From an uncultured Roseibium sp. (GTDB taxonomy: Bacteria; Pseudomonadota; Alphaproteobacteria; Rhizobiales; Stappiaceae), in the NCBI RefSeq assembly GCF_947494555.1, contig NZ_CANLVF010000001.1:1798001-1862000 (forward strand): a DNA stretch of 64,000 nt, read 5' to 3'. Made by a program: the position numbers and the translations under genes. Positions 27,571-34,775 of this stretch are shown piece by piece. Numbering within the stretch: the first letter of the stretch is position 1; each line of letters starts with the position of its first letter. The notes beneath the pieces were generated by a model. It had not been told where the DNA came from and did not search any database. It was given only the letters and a program-made list of their open reading frames with translations.

Positions 27571-28112
27571 TGGGGAAGCGGTCGGACTTTCTGCGGGTGA
27601 AGAACGAGTATTACCGGACGTTCGATCCGCGGGCCTGTGCGCCGCTTGGGCCACTGCTGCAGCACTATGGCGTTAGCGACTATGCCGAGCCGTGCTGCGG
27701 GCTGGGGGATCTGATCTGGCAGCTGAAAGGTCTCGGGCTCAAGTGTCTTGCCCGCTATGACATCAACCCGCGCCGGCCGGGCATACCCTTTGGCGATGCG
27801 CTGACGCTTTCCAGGGCGGATCTGAACGGGGCGGGGAACATCATCAGCAATCCGCCCTGGCTGCGGCCGATTTTGCATGCGCTGATCGCCCGGTGTGCCG
27901 CGATGGTGCCGACCTGGTTCCTGTTCGATGCGGACTGGCTGCACACCAAACAATCGGCTCCCTTCATGGACTTCTGCACCGACGTTCTGTCAGTCGGCAA
28001 GCTGCGCTTCATGCCCTCAACCAACCAGGATAGCAAAGACAATTGCGCCTGGTACCGGTTCGACCAGGAGGCTGCCGGCAAGCCAACGGTGTTTCACGGG
28101 AGGGTGGGGTGA
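27570..28112 (+). CDS. Phage adenine-specific DNA methyltransferase
   Basis: A 180-residue protein with an AdoMet-binding AEPCCGLGDLIWQL (motif I-like), a DINPRRPG segment and the catalytic NPPW (motif IV), the signature of N6-adenine methyltransferases. A DNA-binding domain is not obvious, as in other small phage Dam-like enzymes; the target sequence cannot be read. It overlaps the gcrA-like stop codon. Just after its stop, the sequence TGATGGGG would start the next plus-strand gene, but that frame runs into the reverse-strand gene at 28171. Confidence 0.8.
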   Translation: MGKRSDFLRVKNEYYRTFDPRACAPLGPLLQHYGVSDYAEPCCGLGDLIWQLKGLGLKCLARYDINPRRPGIPFGDALTLSRADLNGAGNIISNPPWLRPILHALIARCAAMVPTWFLFDADWLHTKQSAPFMDFCTDVLSVGKLRFMPSTNQDSKDNCAWYRFDQEAAGKPTVFHGRVG

Positions 28113-28170
28113 TGGGGTTTAGATTGGTGAATAGTGTACATGACCACTGGTTTGTACCTTTACATCGGTA

Positions 28171-28998
28171 TCAGGCAGAATTTGTTTTTTCTTTTGCTTC
28201 TTGCTCGTTGTCGATCAATACAGTGGGAGGGCGAGTTTGATGGTCTTGATCATCTGTTCCAAGTATTCGGCTTCTTTCTTTCCTAAGACTTTGGTTGTGT
28301 TGATTTGCAGCAATCACCAAGTCAGACAAGGATTTCAAGAGCGGTTTGAGAATCTTTTCGACAGATTGGGTAAAGGTTTGGGGGCGATCCTCTCCTTCCT
28401 TAGTCACCTCAATATTTGCACCTTCAACTGCTTTTCTCGTAAGAAATTCTATCATATGGGCGTAATGGGTAACCTGACCCAAAGAAACGTCAATTTTATC
28501 TCTTGTTTGTTGAAGTTTAGTACTTTTGCTCAAAGATATGGGCGTTTCGGACCAAATCTTACGGAATACTTTTACCTCGTCTCGAAAAGTTTTTGTTGCA
28601 CTCGCAAGTTCGTTCAAGTCGTTTTTTCTTATGAATTCAAGCATATTGGTCGTTCCAACAGCGATTCCGATCAAGTCACCTGTTGCAGCCAGTTCGTGCT
28701 TAACCCTTTGGGCCACATCATCGTAGTAAACCTCCATGTCTCTTTCGTGAGATTTGGCCATAATCTTCAGTTGTGCCTGCATTCTGGTAACTGTGACCCA
28801 AGCAACTCCAATAGCAATGACGCCAGTGAGCAGCGTTTGCCAAGTGTAAAGGACACAATACCAACTACCGCCGCTGCAGGCAGGATCTATCCAAAAATCA
28901 CCTTCGATAGGCGGCCACCAAGTACTGAAAATAATACCCGTCACAAATCCGCACAACGCACCAAACAAAAGCGCAAAGCGTTCGTTCGAATTCTTCAT
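28171..28998 (-). CDS. Reverse-strand cargo: two-TM protein with helical cytoplasmic domain
   Basis: A 275-residue protein with two N-terminal TM helices (FALLFGALCGFVTGIIF and WQTLLTGVIAIGVAWVTV) separated by a short Cys-containing loop, and a long cytoplasmic helical domain. Lower GC than the flanking phage genes marks it as an insertion. Its leader contains the 28-bp CTTG...CAAG element at 29025-29052, 27 bp before the start codon. The C-terminal KSLSDLVIAANQHNQSL resembles KSFSDSLIALNRQLLEE of the next reverse gene, so the two may be distant paralogues. Function unknown; superinfection or defence roles are possible. Confidence 0.65.
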   Translation of the reverse strand: MKNSNERFALLFGALCGFVTGIIFSTWWPPIEGDFWIDPACSGGSWYCVLYTWQTLLTGVIAIGVAWVTVTRMQAQLKIMAKSHERDMEVYYDDVAQRVKHELAATGDLIGIAVGTTNMLEFIRKNDLNELASATKTFRDEVKVFRKIWSETPISLSKSTKLQQTRDKIDVSLGQVTHYAHMIEFLTRKAVEGANIEVTKEGEDRPQTFTQSVEKILKPLLKSLSDLVIAANQHNQSLRKERSRILGTDDQDHQTRPPTVLIDNEQEAKEKTNSA

Positions 28999-29024
28999 GC
29001 ATTACCCCTTTGTTGCAACCGTAT

Positions 29025-29052
29025 CTTGCGGAGTTTTGACGGGCTCGGCAAG
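29025..29052 (-). repeat. 28-bp CTTG-N20-CAAG element, copy 1
   Basis: On the plus strand CTTGCGGAGTTTT, then GACGGGCTCGGCAAG; the ends can pair with one mismatch (CTTGCGGA / TCGGCAAG). It lies upstream of the 28171-28998 gene. See copies at 30171 and 31475. Confidence 0.55.
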
Positions 29053-29066
29053 GGGATGGTGTTGTG

Positions 29067-29411
29067 ATGCCGAAGCGGATCCAGATAACGCGGAACCAGC
29101 CCTGGCGTGCGGCCAATCCGGTTGCGGTGATTGTCGACCGCACCACGAAATGGGGCAATCCGTTCATGGTTGGCGAGCCTCTTCCCGACGTGCCTGACCA
29201 GCTGATCGACGCCGAAAACGCGTGCCAATGCTTTGAGATTTTCACGATGCCCGAACTGCCGGTCCATGAGCTGAAAGGCAAGGACCTAGCCTGCTGGTGT
29301 CCGCTCCCGGCTCAGGGGCCGAGACAGGCTTGTGCGCCGTGTCAGGTAGATGTTTTGTTGAAGCATGCGAACCGGTGTGGTCCGGAAGTTGGTGACGCTA
29401 GTGTTTATTAG
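29067..29411 (+). CDS. DUF4326 domain protein
   Basis: A 114-residue protein with the DUF4326 signature: an early WGNPFMVG motif, then LKGKDLACWCPL and a final Cys-rich CAPCQVDVLL (usually CHADVLL). DUF4326 proteins are small phage and plasmid proteins with conserved Cys/His residues; their function is unknown. AAGGGG at 29051-29056 lies upstream of ATG 29067. It continues the plus-strand early operon after the inserted reverse gene and overlaps the convergent next gene by 14 bp. Confidence 0.8.
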   Translation: MPKRIQITRNQPWRAANPVAVIVDRTTKWGNPFMVGEPLPDVPDQLIDAENACQCFEIFTMPELPVHELKGKDLACWCPLPAQGPRQACAPCQVDVLLKHANRCGPEVGDASVY

Positions 29412-30144
29412 AAGATTCAACTTCTTCAATACTTTTTGTTTCCTCAAGAAGTTGTCTATTCAACGCAATCAGAGAGTCACTAAAAGATTTAGAGAGGTCG
29501 ATGATGGTCTCAATGTTTTCTTTTTTTATTACTTCCTCAATTTTCTCAACCAGTGGGATGTTTCTATTCAAGAAGAATTCTTCTCGAATCTCTGTTATTT
29601 TGCCGCAAAAATCAAGAGTTTCTCGTTGAATGTCGATTACATTGAATTTCACCTCCGAGGCCGCTCTGCTGAGATTTTCAGATCCAATTGCTGTCCAGTG
29701 GGTCGAGCGTATCAAATAGTCAATATTTTCAGCTGCTTCCCACCAATCATCGAAGAATTTGTAGATCTTCTCTGCGATTGCGTATTCATCACCGGAGCAG
29801 CTGTCAGCCAGCAAAACCAGCGGATTTTCGACATGCATCACAGCGCGAAAATGGTTGCTGCGCTTTACATGATTTCGAAGCTTTTTTCGAATTTCGACTA
29901 TGGTTTCAAGTTTTTGGGCTTTGCTTTGAGTAGACTTTTCTTTCATGTCGAGAAGCAACGGCCCAAGTTGCGTTATACCAATCCACAACGCGACCCCCCC
30001 TGCAAACCGGCCGCTCAGTGCGCTAGTCCAAGCCTGCAGATTTGCCCAGCCACCAGTCGCGGCGCCAATAAGAATTCCTGCGATCAAAATTGCAAGGAAC
30101 ATCATTCCTTTAGCAAAATCGTCGGGTCCAAGTTTTCTGGTCAT
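29398..30144 (-). CDS. Reverse-strand cargo: two-TM protein with helical cytoplasmic domain
   Basis: A 248-residue protein with two N-terminal TM segments (MMFLAILIAGILIGAATGG and FAGGVALWIGITQLGPLLL) and a long charged helical domain predicted to be cytoplasmic. Like the 28171 gene it starts exactly 27 bp after a 28-bp CTTG-N20-CAAG element (30171-30198), with an AGGGGG ribosome site. AT-rich codon usage contrasts with the phage genes. No family is recognised. Confidence 0.65.
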   Translation of the reverse strand: MTRKLGPDDFAKGMMFLAILIAGILIGAATGGWANLQAWTSALSGRFAGGVALWIGITQLGPLLLDMKEKSTQSKAQKLETIVEIRKKLRNHVKRSNHFRAVMHVENPLVLLADSCSGDEYAIAEKIYKFFDDWWEAAENIDYLIRSTHWTAIGSENLSRAASEVKFNVIDIQRETLDFCGKITEIREEFFLNRNIPLVEKIEEVIKKENIETIIDLSKSFSDSLIALNRQLLEETKSIEEVESSNKH

Positions 30145-30170
30145 CCGCTCACCCCCTATTTCAACTCAAA

Positions 30171-30198
30171 CTTGCCGAGTTTCGGCATGTTCGGCAAG
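30171..30198 (-). repeat. 28-bp CTTG-N20-CAAG element, copy 2
   Basis: CTTGCCGA (30171-30178) pairs perfectly with TCGGCAAG (30191-30198) across a 12-base centre; a smaller GCCGA/TCGGC hairpin is nested inside. It lies in the leader of the 29398-30144 gene. Confidence 0.6.
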
Positions 30199-30215
30199 AG
30201 GAGGGTGGCGTGATG

Positions 30216-31424
30216 TCAGCTTTGTTTGCTCACGAAATCGGCGATGGTTGGGGGCTGGAGGTCCTGCTCTTTAGCGCCGGGGATGGGCCGGAAGAGCGCG
30301 TTGAGCATGATTGCCCGGTCTTTTTCGTCGTGAACTTTCTCTTCTGCTGCGAGGCGAATAAAGGTCTTCGCCATAACACTGCGCTGTGCAGCATCGTCTG
30401 CAAGTGTGAGGTTTTGAAGCGTAAATCGACTGACCAGCCGCAAAATCCAAGCGTAGCCAAGTGCCGGAAGTGTAAAAACCAAAAGGCTTCCCCATGGCAA
30501 AGTACTCCCCGCTGGCAACATCGATTTCACCACCGCTGTAACCGCGTCAAAATTTACGATGCCGGCGAGGATCGGAACCGCAATCATCCCGAAAAACAGA
30601 ATGGCCCCTATCTGAAACCACCTCTTGTGGTTATCTGCTTTTTCGTCCCAAAGCTCCATTACGTCCTGAAGTATGAGATTTTCGACGAGCTCGTTTTTTT
30701 TCTGATCGAGCATGCTGGAGCCTTCGGTCTGTATACGCTCAAGCATCGTTTCACCCATCTCATGGACTTTCCGAAGCTCAGTGTTTGCGCTGTCGGTATG
30801 TTTCGCGCCATTACTTTGAAGGTCGTTTATGATATCATTTTTGGTGTTCTCAATTTCTTTCAGTACCGCAGTTTTTTGCTCCTCAAGCTTTGCAACCAAG
30901 TCTTGATTAAATCGTTCGCGTTCACCTTCAACGAACTTGGAAATTTCGTTCACTGCCAACTTGAGTCTGCCTTTCAATTCCGGACTGTCCTTGTAGGAAA
31001 GTGCGTCGATCGAAAGGCGAATATTCGCGTAATACAAGCCAGAGGACGTCAGTGCCATGGCGAGATCTCTGTTTTCAATGTCGATCTCCGCGTTTCGCGG
31101 AATTTCAATTCCAGTTGTTTCGAAGAGGATTGCCGCAACATCGAACGCTGTTGGCGTAAGTCCAGCTTTTTCGAATTCAATTTGTGCGTGGTTCGCCAAG
31201 TCGTCTGGGTAAGATTTAATCGGCTCAAACCCCGGGATGGGACTAAGCCTGAAAAGCATGCTGAAATCTTCTTGGGAAATTTCAGGAAAAAGTTCTCGAA
31301 TAATGACAGTGGCAGCCGCAACGCCCAAATTTTGACCCTCGCTATCCAAGGTGTCTCCGACTGGAAGTTGTCTGCGAATTTCGAAGAAAAAGTCGCGCCA
31401 GAATACAGCGTGTTCAACGATCAT
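30216..31424 (-). CDS. Reverse-strand cargo: DUF6161-type membrane protein
   Basis: A 402-residue product. The N-terminal half is soluble and largely helical with a coiled coil (FVEGERERFNQDLVAKLEEQ). The C-terminal part has two TM helices (FQIGAILFFGMIAVPILAGIV and LPWGSLLVFTLPALGYAWIL) followed by RFTLQNLTLADDAAQRS, then RSVMAKTFIRLAAEEK and a DRAIMLNALFRP motif, which matches what I know of DUF6161 proteins. ATG 31422-31424 is chosen; a GTG 18 codons upstream is possible, whereas the longer open frame runs into the RNA leader region. Function unknown. Confidence 0.75.
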   Translation of the reverse strand: MIVEHAVFWRDFFFEIRRQLPVGDTLDSEGQNLGVAAATVIIRELFPEISQEDFSMLFRLSPIPGFEPIKSYPDDLANHAQIEFEKAGLTPTAFDVAAILFETTGIEIPRNAEIDIENRDLAMALTSSGLYYANIRLSIDALSYKDSPELKGRLKLAVNEISKFVEGERERFNQDLVAKLEEQKTAVLKEIENTKNDIINDLQSNGAKHTDSANTELRKVHEMGETMLERIQTEGSSMLDQKKNELVENLILQDVMELWDEKADNHKRWFQIGAILFFGMIAVPILAGIVNFDAVTAVVKSMLPAGSTLPWGSLLVFTLPALGYAWILRLVSRFTLQNLTLADDAAQRSVMAKTFIRLAAEEKVHDEKDRAIMLNALFRPIPGAKEQDLQPPTIADFVSKQS

Positions 31425-31474
31425 TGCGGTGTTCCATTTAATCAGAAGCAAAGTTGCGGCAACTCTCACTACAA

Positions 31475-31502
31475 CTTGACGAGTTTCCCAAATCAGCGCA
31501 AG
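31475..31502 (-). repeat. 28-bp CTTG-N20-CAAG element, copy 3 (degenerate)
   Basis: CTTGACGAGTTTC, then CCAAATCAGCGCAAG: same length and same CTTG/GAGTTT/CAAG positions as copies 1 and 2, but with imperfect pairing. It is 51 bp upstream of the DUF6161 gene start. Confidence 0.4.
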
Positions 31503-31558
31503 GTGACAAGGTCCACACGAAAAGGGTGTGGATCGGGGTTGGAAGCCCGTTTGTCCAA

Positions 31559-31599
31559 AGGCGCTCGACGCGCCACGGTCCTTTCGGGGCGCGTTTTTT
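31559..31599 (+). terminator. Terminator with a competing hairpin, in the C4-like leader
   Basis: CGCGCC (31569-31574) pairs with GGCGCG (31588-31593), followed by six T: a strong intrinsic terminator. The overlapping GGCGC (31559-31563) with GCGCC (31570-31574) forms an alternative hairpin that would prevent it. This is the geometry of an attenuator. Confidence 0.6.
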
Positions 31600-31615
31600 C
31601 GTGCGCGTTCCCAAA

Positions 31616-31712
31616 TAGGAGCGTGTGCGCTCCTATGGTCGGGCGTACAGGGGCACCTTCGGGTGCGCCGGTTTCCTTTGGGCCGGTCTTCCAACCCCGT
31701 GCGTCCGGCCAC
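31616..31712 (+). ncRNA. C4-like phage antisense RNA
   Basis: A structured RNA similar to the C4 family of P1/P7/P4-like phages. A leading hairpin TAGGAGCG-TGTG-CGCTCCTA (31616-31635) is followed by an outer stem GGGCGTAC+GGG (31641-31652) pairing with CCCC+GTGCGTCC (31695-31706). Inside it are GCACC-TTCG-GGTGC (31653-31666) and a CCGG...CCGG arm (31668-31686). The single-stranded CTTCCAACCCC (31688-31698) is perfectly complementary to GGGGTTGGAAG at 31535-31545 upstream, the expected antisense target. In C4 systems the RNA is cut from the same transcript and silences translation of the leader. The 336-bp gap between genes is filled by this leader. Confidence 0.6.
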
Positions 31713-31760
31713 CAGGGTGGAAGCTGTTGGCCGGATCCGAGAAACCAAAGGAGACCGGCC

Positions 31761-32054
31761 ATGTCCACGACAGGTGACGGGAGACGTGCGAGCGCACGGC
31801 CCCGCGATACCCCAGACCGCTTATTCGATCTCATTTTAAAGCTGCAAGCCGAGCACTATCACCTGCAAGGGCTGCTCTGCGCGCTGGCCGTCGTCGTCAA
31901 CGAGCTGCGCGAGACGCCTGATGTCTCCCAACTCCCGGCCGTCACCGCCGCCGAGGCCCTGAGCACAGCCATGCTGAGCGCGCAGGAGCATCATCTTCAA
32001 TCACTGGAGGTACTGGAACGGGCGCGGTTCGGAGCTGAGGGGGAGGTGGGGTGA
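31761..32054 (+). CDS. Small phage early protein downstream of the C4-like RNA
   Basis: A 97-residue helical protein (RLFDLILKLQAEHYHLQGLL, then AVVVNELRETPDV) with no recognised domain. ATG 31761 has GGAGA upstream (AAAGGAGACCGGCC). Being the first gene after the C4-like RNA, it is the likely gene controlled by it; in P1 and P4 that position encodes an antirepressor or related regulator, but this protein shows no similarity I can recognise to those. Confidence 0.65.
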   Translation: MSTTGDGRRASARPRDTPDRLFDLILKLQAEHYHLQGLLCALAVVVNELRETPDVSQLPAVTAAEALSTAMLSAQEHHLQSLEVLERARFGAEGEVG

Positions 32055-32056
32055 TG

Positions 32057-33115
32057 TCAGTCGGGAGATTTGTCTTTCAAATCCGAAGTCCAGCCAAGTT
32101 CCGGTCGCTCGCGCATGATGCGATCGACGAAATCGTTCCAGGCTTCGTCTACTTTGCGACGCAAAACTTCATGACGTCGCACATAAGGAAGCGCCACCGG
32201 TGGTGCATATTCCCAAGCCCAAGCGCCCGTAAAAATCGCTTCGTAGTGTCTGATACCACCAAGGTTTGCACTCGAAAGATTGACACCAACAAGGTTTGCG
32301 TAAGAGAGCGTTGCGTTACTGAAGTCAGCGCCCGTCAGGTTGGCATAAGAAAGATCAACCTCTGTAAGAATGGCATTTGCAAATTTGGCATTAAAGAGGA
32401 GCGCTCTAGACAAATTAGCACCACTCATCTTGGTTTCTATGAACCTTGCACCGTTCAAACGCGCACCGTTCAGGTCTGTGTCATAAAGGGCCGCTCTCGA
32501 AAAATCTGCCCTTGTGAGAAACGTCTGAGACAAATCCGCATTGGATATGTTGCCTCGCCTAAAGTCGCTTTCCGACAATTTTGCGCCTTTGAGATTGACC
32601 TGGGACAACTCAGCACCAGAAAAATTCGACGCCTTCATGTCTGCGTTGTCGAGTTTTGCGCCGACAAGGTAAACACGATCTCGATTGGTTTTTTGGGAGA
32701 GATCGATTCCTCGAAGCGTGGTTCTCTGCTTCCAACACCAAGCAACATTCTTTGGCGGCAAGTTCGCCAACCACTCGGGCAAGCAGCCGTATTGGCTGTT
32801 GAGATACTCGATGGCCTCTCTCTTGCCGCTGTTGCCCGGAGCTGGTGCTGTAAGCAATTGCCAGGAGCGGGCGACGCGTTCGTCTTGACGTTCCCGAAGT
32901 TCATAAAAGAAGATACCAGCCGCGAAAATGAGGCCAGTGAGGCCAATCGTTTCCATTATGACGACAAGCGGATGATTGCGCAGCCCTTGGGCTCGTCGTT
33001 GCCACGGCGTCTGTGCAACAGACGCTTCGAGAAGTTGAAGTTGAGGCCTTGTTTCTTCGGCGGAGTTTTTTCTTTCGGCCAGCGTTTTCGGGCGAGACGA
33101 CTTATCGATTTTCAT
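32057..33115 (-). CDS. Reverse-strand cargo: membrane-anchored pentapeptide-repeat protein
   Basis: A 352-residue protein. A charged N-terminus is followed by one TM helix (VVIMETIGLTGLIFAAGIFFY, about residues 48-70), then a short domain with the Cys/Trp-rich LPPKNVAWCWKQR, then about 25 pentapeptide repeats of the A(D/N)LSx type (GAKLDNADMKASNFSGAELS and onward), which form a right-handed quadrilateral beta-helix. The C-terminal tail is charged. Such membrane-tethered repeat proteins are found in defence and effector contexts with unknown targets. ATG 33113-33115 is chosen; the upstream extension is Arg-rich and overlaps a plus-strand gene start. Confidence 0.8.
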   Translation of the reverse strand: MKIDKSSRPKTLAERKNSAEETRPQLQLLEASVAQTPWQRRAQGLRNHPLVVIMETIGLTGLIFAAGIFFYELRERQDERVARSWQLLTAPAPGNSGKREAIEYLNSQYGCLPEWLANLPPKNVAWCWKQRTTLRGIDLSQKTNRDRVYLVGAKLDNADMKASNFSGAELSQVNLKGAKLSESDFRRGNISNADLSQTFLTRADFSRAALYDTDLNGARLNGARFIETKMSGANLSRALLFNAKFANAILTEVDLSYANLTGADFSNATLSYANLVGVNLSSANLGGIRHYEAIFTGAWAWEYAPPVALPYVRRHEVLRRKVDEAWNDFVDRIMRERPELGWTSDLKDKSPD

Positions 33116-33192
33116 GTTCGATCCGCAATCGTTCAAAACAACGAATTCATAAAACCAGAGCGTGCGCGCCGCTGCAACCGGAGGGCGTCGGC

Positions 33193-33498
33193 ATGAGCGA
33201 ACGAGCCATCGCCTGGGCATCCGGGCAAGATCTCACAAGCCGAACAGCACGTGCCGTGCTGCACTCTCTGGCGCAGCGCTACGAGGATGGCGGCCTGTGC
33301 CTTTCCACCATGGATCTCTGCCGCATCGCGAAGATGGACCACTTCAGCTGCTTGTCGGCGCTGTGGTTCCTGCTCAATCGCGGCCTGATCAGCGCCGAAG
33401 GGATCGGCGGGCTCATGTCCGTCACACTTGGCTGTGATTTTGACGATGAACCGGCGCCTGTTTCCGCGTTGCCGCAGGAGCAGGAGGGCTTTCGGTGA
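33193..33498 (+). CDS. Helix-turn-helix phage protein (replication-associated)
   Basis: A 101-residue winged-helix-like protein (ASGQDLTSRTARAVLHSLAQ, then STMDLCRIAKMDHFSCLSALWFLLNRGLI), the pattern of a phage DNA-binding HTH with a recognition helix and wing. Its stop overlaps the GTG start of the replication protein (GTGA, 33495-33498). The two HTH domains are similar in layout (residues preceding an HTH used to choose an allele), so it could be a partner or regulator of replication initiation. Confidence 0.7.
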   Translation: MSERAIAWASGQDLTSRTARAVLHSLAQRYEDGGLCLSTMDLCRIAKMDHFSCLSALWFLLNRGLISAEGIGGLMSVTLGCDFDDEPAPVSALPQEQEGFR

Positions 33499-34775
33499 GC
33501 CACGAAGGGAGCAAAGCCTGGGGCTGGCGGCACGCCATGTGCGCAGCAAAGGAGCTGCCGGCGACCACAAAACATGTGTTGCTGACCCTTTCCATGTTCA
33601 TGAACGAGTTCGGGGAAAGCTGTTTTCCGCCCATCAGTGACCTGGTGAAATACAGCAGCCTGGACAAGAAAACCGTGATCAAGCACCTGGGCATTGCGCG
33701 GGAAAAAGGCTGGGTGGCCGTTTCGCAGCATGGTTTTCGCGGTCAGAAATGGAAGCGGAACGAGTATTCGGTCAGGTGGCCAGAACGCGATCTCGTGGCG
33801 CCCTCAGAGCCGCTGGAAACAGGTGAAGGTGGTGGATCCCCTCCACCACCTTGCGGCAAAAAGGTGGTGGAGCTCGTTCCCGAAGGTGGTGGAGCTGGTT
33901 CCCAAAAGGTGGTGGAGGAGGTCCACCAGGATAAGAACATTCCAGATAACATTCCAATAACCAGTCCAGAGGAGAGAGAGGGCGCGCGCGATTCCGCAGA
34001 GCCGGAAGGGCTGAGCGTTTCGAAGGACACCTGGAAGCGGCGGTTTCGAAAAACGCATGCCGACTGGCCAACCTATGCCAGCGACAGCGCCACCACGGCG
34101 GAAGCCGAGTGGTTCAACCTTTCAGAACCCGACCGCGCGGCAGCGGCCGATCAGCTTGGAGCTTACGTGCTGCATGTTCGTCAGCAGCTTGGACGATCGA
34201 AATTCTGCGCGTTTGCGGTCTACCTGCGCGACAAGCTGTGGGAGCGGGTGCCGGTCAACGCTTCAGGAGGCCGGTGCGCGCAGCCGCTTGAGGCCAAGCC
34301 CTTCGGCAAGGCGTGGGGAGCGGTGCGGTTTGCCTCCCTCCTGGAAGACCCGAAAGGGCCGCCGCCGAGGCTGACCATGGCGCAGGAGCAGATGGTTGCG
34401 CAGGGGCTCTACAGCCGGGAGGAATTCTTGCTTGAAAAGCGGGCCATGACCGGCTGGCCACGCGTCAACACGATGCACGAGCGGGCGATCCGCCGACATC
34501 TCGGCGTTCAGGCGGATCCGGCGCTGACACCGCTTGCCGCGCTGTTTTGCAACGTGGCGAAAGGCTCGGCCACCTGGCAAGCCTGGAAGGCGCTGCACAC
34601 GGAGCGGGGCTGGCCGTGGTTTGGCGAGGATCGCGATTGCCCGGACTGGATCTGGTTGCCGTCGCCACCGGAGGAGCCCGCCACCTATTCCAGCGCGTTG
34701 GACGCTGTTCGGGCGGCAATCACCCGTTTTGAAACTGAGCACGCAAGCATCACCGAAAGGCAGGCAGCTGAATGA
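33495..34775 (+). CDS. Phage replication initiator (O-like, HTH domain) carrying the origin
   Basis: A 426-residue protein. The N-terminal winged-helix domain (about 10-90: ATTKHVLLTLSMFMNEFGES, then SDLVKYSSLDKKTVIKHLGI) is typical of phage O-type initiators and DnaD-like proteins. A Gly/Pro/Val-rich linker (110-160) is encoded by iteron-like DNA repeats, followed by a helical C-terminal domain that may recruit host helicase. GTG start 33495 is coupled to the previous HTH gene. The position of repeats inside the gene mirrors the lambda origin in gene O. Confidence 0.75.
   Translation: MSHEGSKAWGWRHAMCAAKELPATTKHVLLTLSMFMNEFGESCFPPISDLVKYSSLDKKTVIKHLGIAREKGWVAVSQHGFRGQKWKRNEYSVRWPERDLVAPSEPLETGEGGGSPPPPCGKKVVELVPEGGGAGSQKVVEEVHQDKNIPDNIPITSPEEREGARDSAEPEGLSVSKDTWKRRFRKTHADWPTYASDSATTAEAEWFNLSEPDRAAAADQLGAYVLHVRQQLGRSKFCAFAVYLRDKLWERVPVNASGGRCAQPLEAKPFGKAWGAVRFASLLEDPKGPPPRLTMAQEQMVAQGLYSREEFLLEKRAMTGWPRVNTMHERAIRRHLGVQADPALTPLAALFCNVAKGSATWQAWKALHTERGWPWFGEDRDCPDWIWLPSPPEEPATYSSALDAVRAAITRFETEHASITERQAAE
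33826..33965 (+). repeat. Iterons: candidate replication origin inside the initiator gene
   Basis: AAGGTGGTGGA occurs at 33826, 33861, 33883 and 33906, with an inverted copy (TCCACCACCTT) at 33842. The last three direct copies are 22-23 bp apart, about two helical turns. They are followed by an AT-rich stretch at about 33930-33960 with two ACATTCCA copies, a plausible unwinding element. Confidence 0.65.

Noticed and set aside
28201..29067. Plus-strand frame of 288 codons
   Set aside because: Antisense to the two-TM protein at 28171-28998; composition is Ser/Phe/Cys-rich and no domain is visible.
30210..32054. Plus-strand open frame of 614 codons
   Set aside because: Its first part is antisense to the DUF6161 gene, with Cys/Arg/Phe-rich composition; only the last 97 codons (from 31761) form a real gene.
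32051..33196. Plus-strand frame of 381 codons
   Set aside because: Antisense shadow of the pentapeptide-repeat gene; the regular repeats on the opposite strand create a regular but non-protein-like pattern.
33820..33930. GGTGGTGG repeats as a coding microsatellite only
   Set aside because: The 22-23-bp spacing, the inverted copy and the adjacent AT-rich segment favour iterons over a simple glycine/valine microsatellite, although the DNA is translated.
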